NCBI GenBank assembly: GCA_937958695.1
Contig: CALGNK010000046.1
Location: forward strand, 1-20,923
From: an uncultured bacterium
Lineage (GTDB): Bacteria > DUMJ01
DNA: 20,923 bases
Reading direction: 5' to 3'
Notes under the pieces: model-generated
The model's input: the letters and a program-made list of their open reading frames with translations, nothing else
What the model was told of the DNA's origin: nothing
Database searches by the model: none
In this document: piece after piece, positions 8,234 through 15,764 of the stretch
Position numbering within the stretch: the stretch's first letter is position 1
Layout: every line of letters begins with the position of its first letter
Program-made: the position numbers and the translations under genes

Positions 8234-8754
8234 TTTTTTTAAGACTTTTTTTAACCTTTGCCCAGATAGGACTCTTTGCCTTTGGTGGGGGATATGCTAT
8301 ATTACCCCTAATAGAGAAGGAAGTAGTTATTAGCTTGCGCTGGCTTACTCATAAGGAATTCTTAGAGGTAGTTACCATCTCACAACTTACACCAGGGCCT
8401 ATAGCTATTAATGCAGCTACCTTTGTTGGTTACAAGGTAGGTGGGATTATGGGTTCAGCTATTGCTACCATTTCTGTATGTCTTCCTCCAGTGATACTTG
8501 TTCTTATTGTACTCAAGTTCCTTAAGAGATTTGAGACAAATGTATGGGTCAATAATGTTATAAAAGGGTTAAGACCTGCTGTTGTAGCTCTAATTGCTTC
8601 TGCTGCCTATTCTCTAGTAAAGGGCGGAGGAATTGCTGAAACAAAAGGATTAATTATAGGTATAATAAGCTTCATTATATTAAGGACTAAAAAGCTGGAC
8701 CCAATTTTAGTACTTATATTAGCTGGAATAGTAGGGATAATTGTATATTCATGA
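8230..8754 (+). CDS. CHR-family (chromate transporter-type) membrane protein, second half
   Basis: Partner half of the CHR pair, 174 aa. Seen: FAQIGLFAFGGGYAILPL (10-27), RWLTHKEF, and SQLTPGPIAINAATFVG (51-67), the same block order as the upstream protein, then hydrophobic helices to the C-terminus. I set the start at ATG 8230 rather than the in-frame ATG 8179: GGGGAG at 8219-8224 sits just upstream, the ATG overlaps the preceding TGA (ATGA), and the conserved domain then begins within ten residues. The earlier start would create a 55-bp overlap and add polar residues not expected in the family. The two proteins presumably form a heterodimer with antiparallel topology, as inferred for other short CHR pairs. 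Confidence 0.88.
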   Translation: MIFLRLFLTFAQIGLFAFGGGYAILPLIEKEVVISLRWLTHKEFLEVVTISQLTPGPIAINAATFVGYKVGGIMGSAIATISVCLPPVILVLIVLKFLKRFETNVWVNNVIKGLRPAVVALIASAAYSLVKGGGIAETKGLIIGIISFIILRTKKLDPILVLILAGIVGIIVYS

Positions 8755-8875
8755 AAAATTCCCCTCTTGGAGGTGGTAAATACTTATTAGATAGGGTATA
8801 TGGGTCCATCCTAATGTAAGGTTGGTAAAAGTTATCTTAATAGAAGAATGAAGTTTAAAGAGCTGTGGAGGAGAT

Positions 8876-9907
8876 ATGAGTAGGATCAAAGATATACTTT
8901 TTACTCTTAAAAGATACAATTATAAAAGGCCATTTTGTATAGCATATGGGTTTGTGACAGAGACAGAAAACATAGAGATAGAGATTATTACCGAGAGTGG
9001 GGTTTCAGGATATGGAGAATCTGCCCCTTCATTTAGAATAAGTGGGGAAACTACAGAGATGTTATTAGCTTTACAACCAAAAATCAGAGAGATGATTTTG
9101 AATAAGGATGTTAAAAACTATAGGTTAATATTTGATATTACAGATAGGCTTATCTCTTCTCCTAGTCTCAAAGCAGGTGTACAGTTTGCAGTTATTGATG
9201 CTTTCTGTAAAGAAGGAGGAATTGGTGTATGGGAATTCTTTGGAGGAGTAAAAGATGAAATAGAAACAGACAGAACAGTCTCTGTTAGACCTGTAGAGGA
9301 AAGGATTAACGAGGCGCTTGAGATATATAGAGAGGGTTTTAGAGTCATAAAAATAAAGGTGGGAGAAAATTTAGAGGAGGATTTAGTAGTAATTTGCGAG
9401 GTTTATAGTAAAACCAGAGGCTGTAGATATATAGTCGATGTTAATGGAAACTATACCCCAAAAGAAGCTGTCTATTTTGTAAAGAGGCTCTACTCTAGTG
9501 GTGTAGATATATCAGTTTTTGAACAGCCAGTTAATAGATATGACATAGAGGGACTTAAATATGTTAGGTTTAATTCTCCCTTTCCTGTTTGTGCCGATGA
9601 GTCTGTGAAAACTAGATATGACGCTTTAAGATTAATTAAGGAAGAAGCAGTTGATATGTTCAATATAAAACTTATGAAAAGTGGCATATCAGATGCAATA
9701 GCCATTGTTGAGTTGGCTAAGACTGCTAATATAAGATTGATGATAGGATGTGTAAGTGAATCGAGTTTAGGTATTAATCAGAGTGTTCAGCTGGCTTGTG
9801 GAATTGGATGTTTTGATTTCTGCGATCTTGATTCTCATCTTATGCTTGAAGAAGATAGCTTTAGAGGCACTTTTAAACAGGTTGGTAGTAAGATGATTGT
9901 AGAATAA
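8876..9907 (+). CDS. Enolase-superfamily enzyme, L-Ala-D/L-Glu (dipeptide) epimerase-like
   Basis: Predicted cytoplasmic racemase/epimerase acting alpha to a carboxylate, 343 aa, normal length. Seen: N-terminal capping domain (about 1-125) with GYGESAPS; barrel domain with the K159-x-K161 acid/base pair (IKIKVG); metal ligands Asp188 (VDVNGN), Glu216 (FEQPV) and Asp241 (CADES); and the second catalytic Lys265 (NIKLMKSG). The C-terminal DLDSHLML contains the Asp317-x-Asp319 motif that in dipeptide epimerases binds the substrate ammonium group, which argues for a dipeptide epimerase over a muconate or mandelate enzyme. The ribosome binding site is GGAGGAG at 8867-8873. The gap of 121 bp from the CHR genes shows no clear promoter. 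Such enzymes often serve recycling of murein or other peptides; the neighbouring peptidase gene is consistent but proves nothing. Confidence 0.88.
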   Translation: MSRIKDILFTLKRYNYKRPFCIAYGFVTETENIEIEIITESGVSGYGESAPSFRISGETTEMLLALQPKIREMILNKDVKNYRLIFDITDRLISSPSLKAGVQFAVIDAFCKEGGIGVWEFFGGVKDEIETDRTVSVRPVEERINEALEIYREGFRVIKIKVGENLEEDLVVICEVYSKTRGCRYIVDVNGNYTPKEAVYFVKRLYSSGVDISVFEQPVNRYDIEGLKYVRFNSPFPVCADESVKTRYDALRLIKEEAVDMFNIKLMKSGISDAIAIVELAKTANIRLMIGCVSESSLGINQSVQLACGIGCFDFCDLDSHLMLEEDSFRGTFKQVGSKMIVE

Positions 9908-9932
9908 CCTATTACTTGCATAAGATTATTTT

Positions 9933-9960
9933 TTGACATTTTGTATTTTAGTAGTATAAT
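9933..9960 (+). promoter_or_regulatory. Near-consensus sigma-70-type promoter
   Basis: TTGACA at 9933-9938 and TATAAT at 9955-9960 with a 16-bp spacer. Both hexamers match the housekeeping consensus exactly. Transcription would start near 9967, 14 nt before ATG 9981 (AAAGG at 9969-9973) and 83 nt before the peptidase start at 10050. Confidence 0.85.
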
Positions 9961-9980
9961 TTTAATGTAAAGGTATAGAG

Positions 9981-10049
9981 ATGAAAATAATATGAACTTA
10001 CTTTATAAAAGCTAAGGCTTTTGCCTCTGGAGGAAAGACCGCAGAATCC
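9981..10049 (+). other. Apparent remnant of the peptidase gene's lost 5' end
   Basis: ATG 9981, placed just after the strong promoter and an AAAGG site, is in frame with the peptidase but reads MKII and then TGA (9993-9995). After that stop the frame stays open into the peptidase and encodes YFIKAKAFASGGKTAESMAV, which looks like the last strand of a bacterial Ig-like domain. No ATG, GTG or TTG occurs in this frame between the TGA and 10050. The simplest reading is a deletion that removed the signal peptide and most of an N-terminal domain. Confidence 0.5.
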
Positions 10050-11129
10050 ATGGCTGTAACGGTTAATGTCAATAATGATATCAAGTGGACATTTATGGTG
10101 TATATTAATGGGGATAACAATCTAGAAAATGCAGCATTAGATGATTTGAATGAGATGAAAGCTGTTGGTTCTACTGATAAACTAAATATCATAGTTCAGC
10201 TGGATAAGTATAGTGAATCTGGGTGCTGGAGATACAAGGTTAATCAGGGGAGTCTGCAAACATTACAAACCCTTGGCGAGCAAGATTTTGGTGACCCTAA
10301 TGTTTTACTTAACTTTGTAGACTGGGCAATGACTAATTATCCTGCAAGTAGATACGTCTTAGTCATCTGGGACCATGGAGGTGGATGGAGGAGAAAGATA
10401 GGAGAGTCTGTAAAAGGGATTTCTTATGATGACCATGGGGGTTCTATAGATACCGTAGAGCTAGGTAATGTCTTTGATTCTATTGATAGACCAATTCATA
10501 TTATAGGAATGGATGCTTGCTTTATGCAGATGGAAGAGGTAGCTCACCAGATAATGTATAAAGGTTACTATTTAGTTACCTCTCAAGAGACGGAGCCCGG
10601 AGATGGCTGGCCTTATGATACGATACTTCAGGAGTTGAAGAACAATCCTAATATGGATATATCTCAATTACCTACAATAATAGTAAATAAGTATATGGCT
10701 TCTTATCCTGGTGGAGGAGTTACACAGTCATCTAGAATCTTATACTCAAGGGAGGTAGCTTATAAAGCCAATGACCTAGCTCGTACTATTAGGAGTAATC
10801 AAAATGTATGGGGAACAGTTAGAGAGATAATAAATAGCACTCAACATTATTACTATTCAGATTATAAGGATCTTTACGACTTTGCTAAAAGACTTAAAGA
10901 TAATGCTTCTATGCCTACTTCTATAAAGAATGCAGCCCAAGCAGTAATGACTGCAGTAACCAATGTAGTAACAGCAGAAGGACATAGTGGTACGAGCTTA
11001 GCTAACTCACATGGTATCTCCATATGGTTACCTAATGCCTCTCAGTTTAATAGCGGAAAAGCAAGTTACTCTCTTCTAGATTTTGCCCATGATACAGAAT
11101 GGGATGAAATGCTAGATGACCTATACTAA
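10050..11129 (+). CDS. Clostripain-family (C11) cysteine peptidase, probably N-terminally truncated
   Basis: Caspase-like cysteine peptidase of the C11/clostripain family, 359 aa. Seen: opening WTFMVYINGDNNLE (13-26), typical of the family; catalytic His109 in VIWDHGGGW; catalytic Cys157 in GMDACFMQMEEVA; SQETEPGDGWPY after it; and a C-terminal LANSHGISIWLP block. Both catalytic residues are intact. Family members are usually secreted or surface proteins, yet no signal peptide remains. Coding-like sequence continues upstream of ATG 10050 to a TGA at 9993, and the GGAGG at 10029-10033 is about 16 nt from the ATG, which is too far for efficient initiation. The gene may be a recent pseudogene or expressed poorly in the cytoplasm. 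Driven by the promoter at 9933-9960; a terminator follows the stop. Confidence 0.85.
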   Translation: MAVTVNVNNDIKWTFMVYINGDNNLENAALDDLNEMKAVGSTDKLNIIVQLDKYSESGCWRYKVNQGSLQTLQTLGEQDFGDPNVLLNFVDWAMTNYPASRYVLVIWDHGGGWRRKIGESVKGISYDDHGGSIDTVELGNVFDSIDRPIHIIGMDACFMQMEEVAHQIMYKGYYLVTSQETEPGDGWPYDTILQELKNNPNMDISQLPTIIVNKYMASYPGGGVTQSSRILYSREVAYKANDLARTIRSNQNVWGTVREIINSTQHYYYSDYKDLYDFAKRLKDNASMPTSIKNAAQAVMTAVTNVVTAEGHSGTSLANSHGISIWLPNASQFNSGKASYSLLDFAHDTEWDEMLDDLY

Positions 11130-11142
11130 ATTTTAGCATTCA

Positions 11143-11179
11143 GGACCTGGTAGAAATTTACAATCTACTAGGTCCTTTT
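11143..11179 (+). terminator. Rho-independent terminator after the peptidase gene
   Basis: A 12-bp stem (11143-11154 with 11164-11175, one G-U pair) encloses a 9-nt loop and is followed by TTTTCTTATTCTTT. It begins 14 bp after the peptidase stop and separates it from the regulator gene. Confidence 0.88.
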
Positions 11180-11202
11180 CTTATTCTTTCAGGATCGTGC
11201 TG

Positions 11203-11231
11203 CTGACATAATATGGTCTATATGTTAGAAT
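11203..11231 (+). promoter_or_regulatory. Promoter of the IclR-type regulator gene
   Basis: CTGACA at 11203-11208 and TAGAAT at 11226-11231, spacer 17 bp, 10 of 12 consensus matches. The start point would be near 11238, giving a leader of about 29 nt. A second TATAAT lies at 11243-11248 without a -35 partner. Confidence 0.65.
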
Positions 11232-11248
11232 ATATATGAAACTATAAT

Positions 11249-11260
11249 ATCATATGTGAT
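11249..11260. promoter_or_regulatory. Candidate operator palindrome in the regulator leader
   Basis: ATCATATGTGAT is a near-palindrome (10 of 12 positions symmetric) located between the promoter and ATG 11267, where IclR proteins often bind to control their own genes. It is short and the region is AT-rich, so chance is a real alternative. Confidence 0.25.
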
Positions 11261-11266
11261 ACTGAA

Positions 11267-12037
11267 ATGGATAAAAGTTTAGTCCCAGGATTAGAGAGAG
11301 GTTTAAGGATTATAGAGCTATTGGGGAAGGAAAAAGAGGGACTTTCATTTGGGGAGTTACTAGATAGGACAGGTATCCCAAGACCTTCTTTAGCTAGGAT
11401 TCTGAATATTCTTGAGGCTTATGATTTTATTAGAAACTCTAATAATGGAAAATATAGGCTCGGATATAGATTACTTTCTTTAGGATATAAAGTATATTCT
11501 CAGCTAGACTTAGTAAGTGAGGCTAGACCCTTTTTATTGAATCTAGTGGAATTAACAGGGGAAACAGCTGAATTAACAATCTTAGATAGAGGGGAAATCT
11601 TCTACATTGATAAGATAGATAGTCCAGAGCCAATAAGACTTGTTGCTCGCATCGGGAGTAGATACAAAACCCTTCATTGTACAGCTATAGGTAAAGTTTA
11701 TCTAGCATATATGGGAGAGAATTTTCTAAATGACTATCTTTCAAAGGTTGGACTCCCTTCTTTTACTGATAAGACAATTACTAACCCTGAAATTTTGAGG
11801 GAACAGCTGGAAGAAATTCGATTAAAGGGTTATGCATTTGATGACCAGGAGGTGAGAATAGGGGTAAGGAGAATAGCTAGTCCAATATTTGGGTCTTTTG
11901 ATGGATTAGTGGGAGTGTTAGGTATAGCAGGACCGACATTTAGGATAACGCTAGATAGGGTAGAGGAACTTGGGAGTATAGTTAAAGATATAGGACTAAA
12001 GTTATCGGAGAGATTTGGATATAGAGTTGGAATTTAA
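11267..12037 (+). CDS. IclR-family transcriptional regulator
   Basis: DNA-binding regulator of the IclR family, 256 aa, normal length. Seen: N-terminal winged helix-turn-helix (about residues 6-66: SLVPGLERGLRIIELL, then GIPRPSLARILNILEAYDFI), a linker, and a C-terminal effector domain with the family blocks LHCTAIGKVYLAY, KGYAFDDQEVRIGVRRIASPIF and GVLGIAG. IclR proteins sense small catabolic metabolites and control adjacent uptake and degradation genes. Its position directly upstream of the binding-protein/hydrolase modules makes those the obvious targets, though no shared operator could be picked out. It has its own promoter (11203-11231). The Shine-Dalgarno before ATG 11267 is very weak. 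Confidence 0.93.
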   Translation: MDKSLVPGLERGLRIIELLGKEKEGLSFGELLDRTGIPRPSLARILNILEAYDFIRNSNNGKYRLGYRLLSLGYKVYSQLDLVSEARPFLLNLVELTGETAELTILDRGEIFYIDKIDSPEPIRLVARIGSRYKTLHCTAIGKVYLAYMGENFLNDYLSKVGLPSFTDKTITNPEILREQLEEIRLKGYAFDDQEVRIGVRRIASPIFGSFDGLVGVLGIAGPTFRITLDRVEELGSIVKDIGLKLSERFGYRVGI

Positions 12038-12062
12038 TACTAGAGGTTTTATATGACAGGAT

Positions 12063-12195
12063 AAGATAGAGGTCTATATAAGGAGGTGAAGATAGGAAAG
12101 AATATTATTGAGATGGTCTTTAAGGTGTTTTAAACGGGGGAAAGTAGGGATGGGTTTAAATGTTTAAGTTTATAAAATTTAATAAGGAGGTTGAG
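12063..12195 (+). repeat. Leader repeat copy A (upstream of the first family-5 binding protein)
   Basis: Purine-rich noncoding leader of 133 bp, about 96% identical to copy B at 15626-15760. The longest exact block is 75 bp (12080-12154). Differences are two adjacent substitutions (12078-12079), one further substitution and two single-base indels. It ends in the working ribosome binding site AAGGAGGTTGAG. It also contains internal AAGGAGGTGA (12080-12089) and CGGGGGAAAG sites with only short, unconserved reading frames after them. No confident promoter or classical riboswitch fold was recognised; TTGAGA at 12108-12113 lacks a good -10 partner. Confidence 0.9.
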
Positions 12196-12200
12196 AGATT

Positions 12201-14147
12201 ATGAGATATTTAGTTGGTATATTTTCAGTAATAATTTGTATAAGTCTCGTCTTAGGAATTGTGCCATATAATTTTGGAGCAGAGTTGCCATCTCCTAAAC
12301 AGTATAGTACCGTTCAGGAATATGAAAAGGCTACTGGCAAGAGGATTTCTAGATTTAATGAAGCTCCTATGTTAGCTGAATTGGTAAAACAGGGTAAACT
12401 ACCTCCGGTAGAAAAGAGATTACCTGAGGAGCCAGCAGTTGTAGAACCTTTAGAAGAAGTTGGTCAATATGGTGGAAAAATGAGGATAGCTTTTACAGGT
12501 GCAGGAGAGGCGAGTGAAGTACTTATTCAAGGATTACTTACAGCTGAGATGTACCGACTTGGTAAACCTATACCAAATATAGTAAAAGATTTTAAGGCTT
12601 CTAAGGATCAGAGGTTCTTTACTTTCTATTTAAGAAAAGGGTTAAAGTGGTCTGATGGGGCTCCTTTTACTGTAGATGATATCCTTTTTTGGTATGAAGA
12701 TGTGATAAATAATAAAGAACTCACTCCTGTCTTTCCATTATGGTTAACATTTGGAGCAGATAGGATTCCTGCTAAATTTGATAAAATTGATGATTATACT
12801 CTTAGAATAACATTCGCTGGACCTAAGCCAGATTTTATCCAAAGAATGGCAACTACTGGTCAGAGAGAGATATTTTTACCAAAACATTATCTGAAACAGT
12901 TCCATCCTAAATATCAAGACTCTAAGAAGTTAGAAGCTATGGCAAAAGAGGCAAAATTTGACTTTTGGCATCAACTTTTTTGGGATAGAAATAGTTGGAC
13001 AACAAATCCAGAAAGGCCTGTTATGTTTCCTTGGAAGGTCAAAGTACCTTCACCTAATACTCCTGTTATACTAGAACGTAATCCATACTACTGGAAGGTC
13101 GATCCAGCTGGTAATCAACTTCCTTATATAGATAATATTGTTATAGACATAGTTTCTAATGCAGAATTAATAAACATAAAAGCGATGTCCGGAGATTTAG
13201 ATTTTCAAGCCAGACATCTTTTCTTGGCTAATTATCCGGCATTTATGGAGAATAGGAGTAAGGGGAACTATAGAGTATTAAGATGGACTAGACCTGCTAC
13301 TGCCGAACCTATGATTGCTCTTAATCAAAATACAAAGAATTCTAAGTTAAGACCTCTTTTCCAGGACAGAAGATTTCGTATAGCTCTATCCTTAGCCATA
13401 AATCGTGCTGAAATTAATCAAGTAGTTTATCTGGGATTAGGGACACCAGGACAGGCTTCTCTTTCCAAGAGAGATCCCTATTACAGTCCTGAGTGGGCTA
13501 AAGCATATGCTGAGTATAATCCAAAAGAAGCAAATAGGCTTTTAGATATATTAGGGCTTACAAAGAGAGATAAGGATGGATTTAGATTACTGCCTGATGG
13601 GAGTCCGCTAAATCTCACTATAGAGGTTGCTCCTATATTTGCAGACTGGGTTACGGTGTGCGAGATGGTTGCAAACTATTGGAGTAAGATAGGCATAAAA
13701 ACTGCTATAAAGGTTCTGCAAGATACTCTTTACTATACTCGTGCCCGAGCAGGGGAGCCAGATATAGTTGCCTTTCCATTTGACAATACAGCTGCATGGG
13801 GGATACTAGTATTTCCAGACCATGTAATAGGAACACATGGTGCAGTTCCATGGATTCCAGAATATGCTAGATGGTATCTTACAGGTGGCAAGGCTGGAGA
13901 AGAACCTCCTGGGGATATTAAGAGGATATATCAGTTATGGGATAGGGCAATCTCCAGTACTAGTGAAAAGGAAAGGGCTGCAGCTATAAAGGGAATCATT
14001 GATATCCATAAAAGAAATATATATTTAATTGGAACAGTGGGTGACTATCCATTGCTAGCTATAGCTAAGAATAATCTAAGGAATGTTCCGGAAGGAGTAG
14101 ATCAATGGCCCTGTTTAGGATTCCCTGAACAGTTTTTCTTTAAGTAA
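12201..14147 (+). CDS. ABC transporter substrate-binding protein, family 5 (oligopeptide/DppA-like), copy 1
   Basis: Large extracytoplasmic binding protein, 648 aa. Seen: signal peptide at about residues 1-27 without an obvious lipobox Cys; an N-terminal extension with RFNEAPMLAELVKQGKLPPV (51-70) and EEVGQYGG, typical of the long family-5 proteins; the family core LRKGLKWSDGAPFTVDDILFW; a later block with FRIALSLAINRAEINQ; and C-terminal KNNLRNVPEG. Family-5 proteins bind peptides but also oligosaccharides and other ligands, and the adjacent hydrolase suggests the latter. No permease or ATPase for it is in the window. The start is fixed by AAGGAGGTTGAG at 12184-12195. It is a paralogue of the protein starting at 15765 with the conserved block at the same residue numbers. 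Confidence 0.93.
   Translation: MRYLVGIFSVIICISLVLGIVPYNFGAELPSPKQYSTVQEYEKATGKRISRFNEAPMLAELVKQGKLPPVEKRLPEEPAVVEPLEEVGQYGGKMRIAFTGAGEASEVLIQGLLTAEMYRLGKPIPNIVKDFKASKDQRFFTFYLRKGLKWSDGAPFTVDDILFWYEDVINNKELTPVFPLWLTFGADRIPAKFDKIDDYTLRITFAGPKPDFIQRMATTGQREIFLPKHYLKQFHPKYQDSKKLEAMAKEAKFDFWHQLFWDRNSWTTNPERPVMFPWKVKVPSPNTPVILERNPYYWKVDPAGNQLPYIDNIVIDIVSNAELINIKAMSGDLDFQARHLFLANYPAFMENRSKGNYRVLRWTRPATAEPMIALNQNTKNSKLRPLFQDRRFRIALSLAINRAEINQVVYLGLGTPGQASLSKRDPYYSPEWAKAYAEYNPKEANRLLDILGLTKRDKDGFRLLPDGSPLNLTIEVAPIFADWVTVCEMVANYWSKIGIKTAIKVLQDTLYYTRARAGEPDIVAFPFDNTAAWGILVFPDHVIGTHGAVPWIPEYARWYLTGGKAGEEPPGDIKRIYQLWDRAISSTSEKERAAAIKGIIDIHKRNIYLIGTVGDYPLLAIAKNNLRNVPEGVDQWPCLGFPEQFFFK
12349..12409 (+). 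repeat. 61-bp near-identical patch shared with the second binding-protein gene
   Basis: Matches 15913-15973 at 60 of 61 positions, including synonymous sites, although flanking coding sequence has diverged. It encodes RFNEAPMLAELVKQGKLPPV. This looks like gene conversion or a selected duplicate segment. Confidence 0.85.
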
Positions 14148-14158
14148 TTATGCTAAGG

Positions 14159-14203
14159 ATGAGGCGGATAAGAGGTATCTAGGATGCTTCCTTTCCGCCT
14201 CAT
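14159..14203 (+). terminator. Intergenic hairpin between binding protein and hydrolase (attenuator or weak terminator)
   Basis: A perfect 10-bp stem, ATGAGGCGGA (14159-14168) with TCCGCCTCAT (14194-14203), encloses 25 nt and lies 11 bp after the binding-protein stop. Only TTT follows, so full termination is doubtful. It may stabilise the upstream message or reduce read-through into the hydrolase gene, whose ribosome binding site GGAGGT (14210-14215) follows at once. Confidence 0.6.
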
Positions 14204-14224
14204 TTAAACGGAGGTAAACATTTT

Positions 14225-15622
14225 ATGGTGAAAAATATAGTGCTTATAATCTGTGATACTCTTAGACAGGATTTTGTTAGTTACTATGGAGGTTTTGCCT
14301 ATACTCCAAATATAGATGCGCTAGCAAAAGATGGAATTACCTTTACCAATTTCCTCCCAGCAAGTTTTCCTACAGGGCCATTTCGTAAGGATTTGCTTAC
14401 AGGGAGATTTACTTTTACCTATCATGCTTGGAGAGGTAACTGGCAAGAGAGAGATTGTCTAATTACTGATGTTCTAAATACTGCTGGACTTATAACGACT
14501 CTTATCGGGGATACAATGACAGTTGGTACCTATGATTCTCACTTTCGATATGTAGATTTTATTAGAGGGCAAGGTCCTGTTTCTCTTTATCCGGTAGAAA
14601 TTGAACTGCCCCTTCCGGCAGATGAAAACAAACTTCGTACCCCTAGAGAAAGACTTCAGATTTTGATGGAGCAGTGGGTAAGATGGAGGGGAGAGGAGGA
14701 TAGGTTTGCTCCTCAAGTATTTAAAAGGGCCCATCAATGGCTTGAAAATTTTGGGAGAAAAGCCAAGAGATTTTTTCTTATGATAGATTCTTTTGATCCA
14801 CATGAGCCATGGAATCCTCCTAGATATTATATAGAAAGATATGACCTTAACTATGAAGGTGAAGAGTTATTTGAACCCGCCTATGCTCCGAGTAATTATG
14901 CCTCTGAAAGAGAGATTAAACATATGAAGGCAATGTATGCAGGGGAAATAACAATGGTAGACAGATGGGTTGGTTACTTGTTAGAAGGGCTTAAGTATAT
15001 GGATTTATGGGATGATACTGTAGTAATTTTTACTTCAGACCACGGTTTTTATCATGGGGAACATGGGTTTATAGGTAAGGTCGAATTAGATAGAAATGGA
15101 ACAATTATAAAGAGATGGCCTCTCTATGATACAATAACTAGGGTACCATTAATAATTAGAATCCCAGGTGGACCTAAGGGTAAAATATATGATACTCTTT
15201 GCCAAACTCCAGATTTAACAGCTACTATTTGTGATTTAGCTGGTATTAATATACCGAATACCTGTCAAGGATTTTCTCTACTTCCGTTAATAAATAATGA
15301 AAAAGAAAGTATTAGAGATCTTACAGTTACAAGTCATACCTATGTGACTGATAAAGAATGCCGTTGTCCAACCTCTATACGTACTAAAGAATGGCTATAT
15401 ATTTATGGTGGGGATGAGTGGAAACATGAGCTTTATAATTTGTTGAATGATCCCTTTCAGGATGATGATATCTTTGTAACAAATCAGGATATAGCTAAAG
15501 AATTTCATAGAAGATATATTGATTGGCTAAGAAAAGTGGAATGTCCAGAGGTAAGTGTTAATTTGAGATCTGAGTTTAATAATAAAGCTAAGGAGGATCT
15601 GCCATATGCGAAGGTAATTTAA
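14225..15622 (+). CDS. Sulfatase-superfamily hydrolase, Thr-type, most divergent copy
   Basis: Cytoplasmic sulfatase-superfamily hydrolase, 465 aa, no signal peptide. Seen: Asp11-Thr12 after strand 1; T50-G-P-F-R54 in place of C-x-P-x-R; FDPHEPWNPP with His193; SDHGFYHGEHG with Asp272-His273; Lys285. Where canonical sulfatases have GKxH it has G-D-T-M-T (95-99), so both the Lys and the His are gone, while the other Thr-type proteins here keep the His. It pairs with the binding protein upstream, separated by a hairpin, and with GGAGGT 9 nt before the ATG. GTG 14228 is an alternative start two residues shorter at most. Superfamily certain; a sulfatase reaction is doubtful because no formylglycine can be made by known routes. 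Confidence 0.9.
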   Translation: MVKNIVLIICDTLRQDFVSYYGGFAYTPNIDALAKDGITFTNFLPASFPTGPFRKDLLTGRFTFTYHAWRGNWQERDCLITDVLNTAGLITTLIGDTMTVGTYDSHFRYVDFIRGQGPVSLYPVEIELPLPADENKLRTPRERLQILMEQWVRWRGEEDRFAPQVFKRAHQWLENFGRKAKRFFLMIDSFDPHEPWNPPRYYIERYDLNYEGEELFEPAYAPSNYASEREIKHMKAMYAGEITMVDRWVGYLLEGLKYMDLWDDTVVIFTSDHGFYHGEHGFIGKVELDRNGTIIKRWPLYDTITRVPLIIRIPGGPKGKIYDTLCQTPDLTATICDLAGINIPNTCQGFSLLPLINNEKESIRDLTVTSHTYVTDKECRCPTSIRTKEWLYIYGGDEWKHELYNLLNDPFQDDDIFVTNQDIAKEFHRRYIDWLRKVECPEVSVNLRSEFNNKAKEDLPYAKVI

Positions 15623-15625
15623 AAA

Positions 15626-15760
15626 AAGATAGAGGTCTATGCAAGGAGGTGAAGATAGGAAAGAATATTATTGAGATGGTCTTTAAGGTGTTTTAAACGG
15701 GGGAAAGTAGGGATGGGGTTTAAATGTTTAAGTTTATAAAATTTGATAAAGGAGGTTGAG
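15626..15760 (+). repeat. Leader repeat copy B (upstream of the second family-5 binding protein)
   Basis: Noncoding leader of 135 bp, about 96% identical to copy A (12063-12195), starting 4 bp after the stop of the upstream hydrolase. The exact 75-bp block is 15643-15717. It differs at GC 15641-15642, by an extra G in the run ending 15718, by G15745, and by one extra A before the ribosome binding site. Its preservation next to diverged genes suggests function or recent conversion. Confidence 0.9.
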
Positions 15761-15764
15761 TAAA

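Noticed and set aside
7673-8754. Calling the CHR pair a chromate resistance system (chrA)
   Set aside because: Family membership is clear, but short CHR pairs are widespread without chromate resistance and there is no supporting chr gene nearby.
8751-8819. 22-codon frame overlapping the CHR stop in an ATGA arrangement
   Set aside because: No homology recognised, no ribosome binding site of its own, and composition like the noncoding gap; most likely chance.
12085-12160. Possible leader peptides in the duplicated leader (GTG 12085, TTG 12108, ATG 12150 frames)
   Set aside because: The ribosome-binding spacing is poor for GTG 12085, and the single-base indel in the G run changes the ends of the other frames between the copies, so there is no sign of coding constraint.
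15756-15764. TTG start for the second family-5 binding protein
   Set aside because: The TTG lies inside the AAGGAGGTTGAG ribosome binding site; ATG 15765 has proper spacing and puts the conserved block at the same residue numbers as in copy 1.
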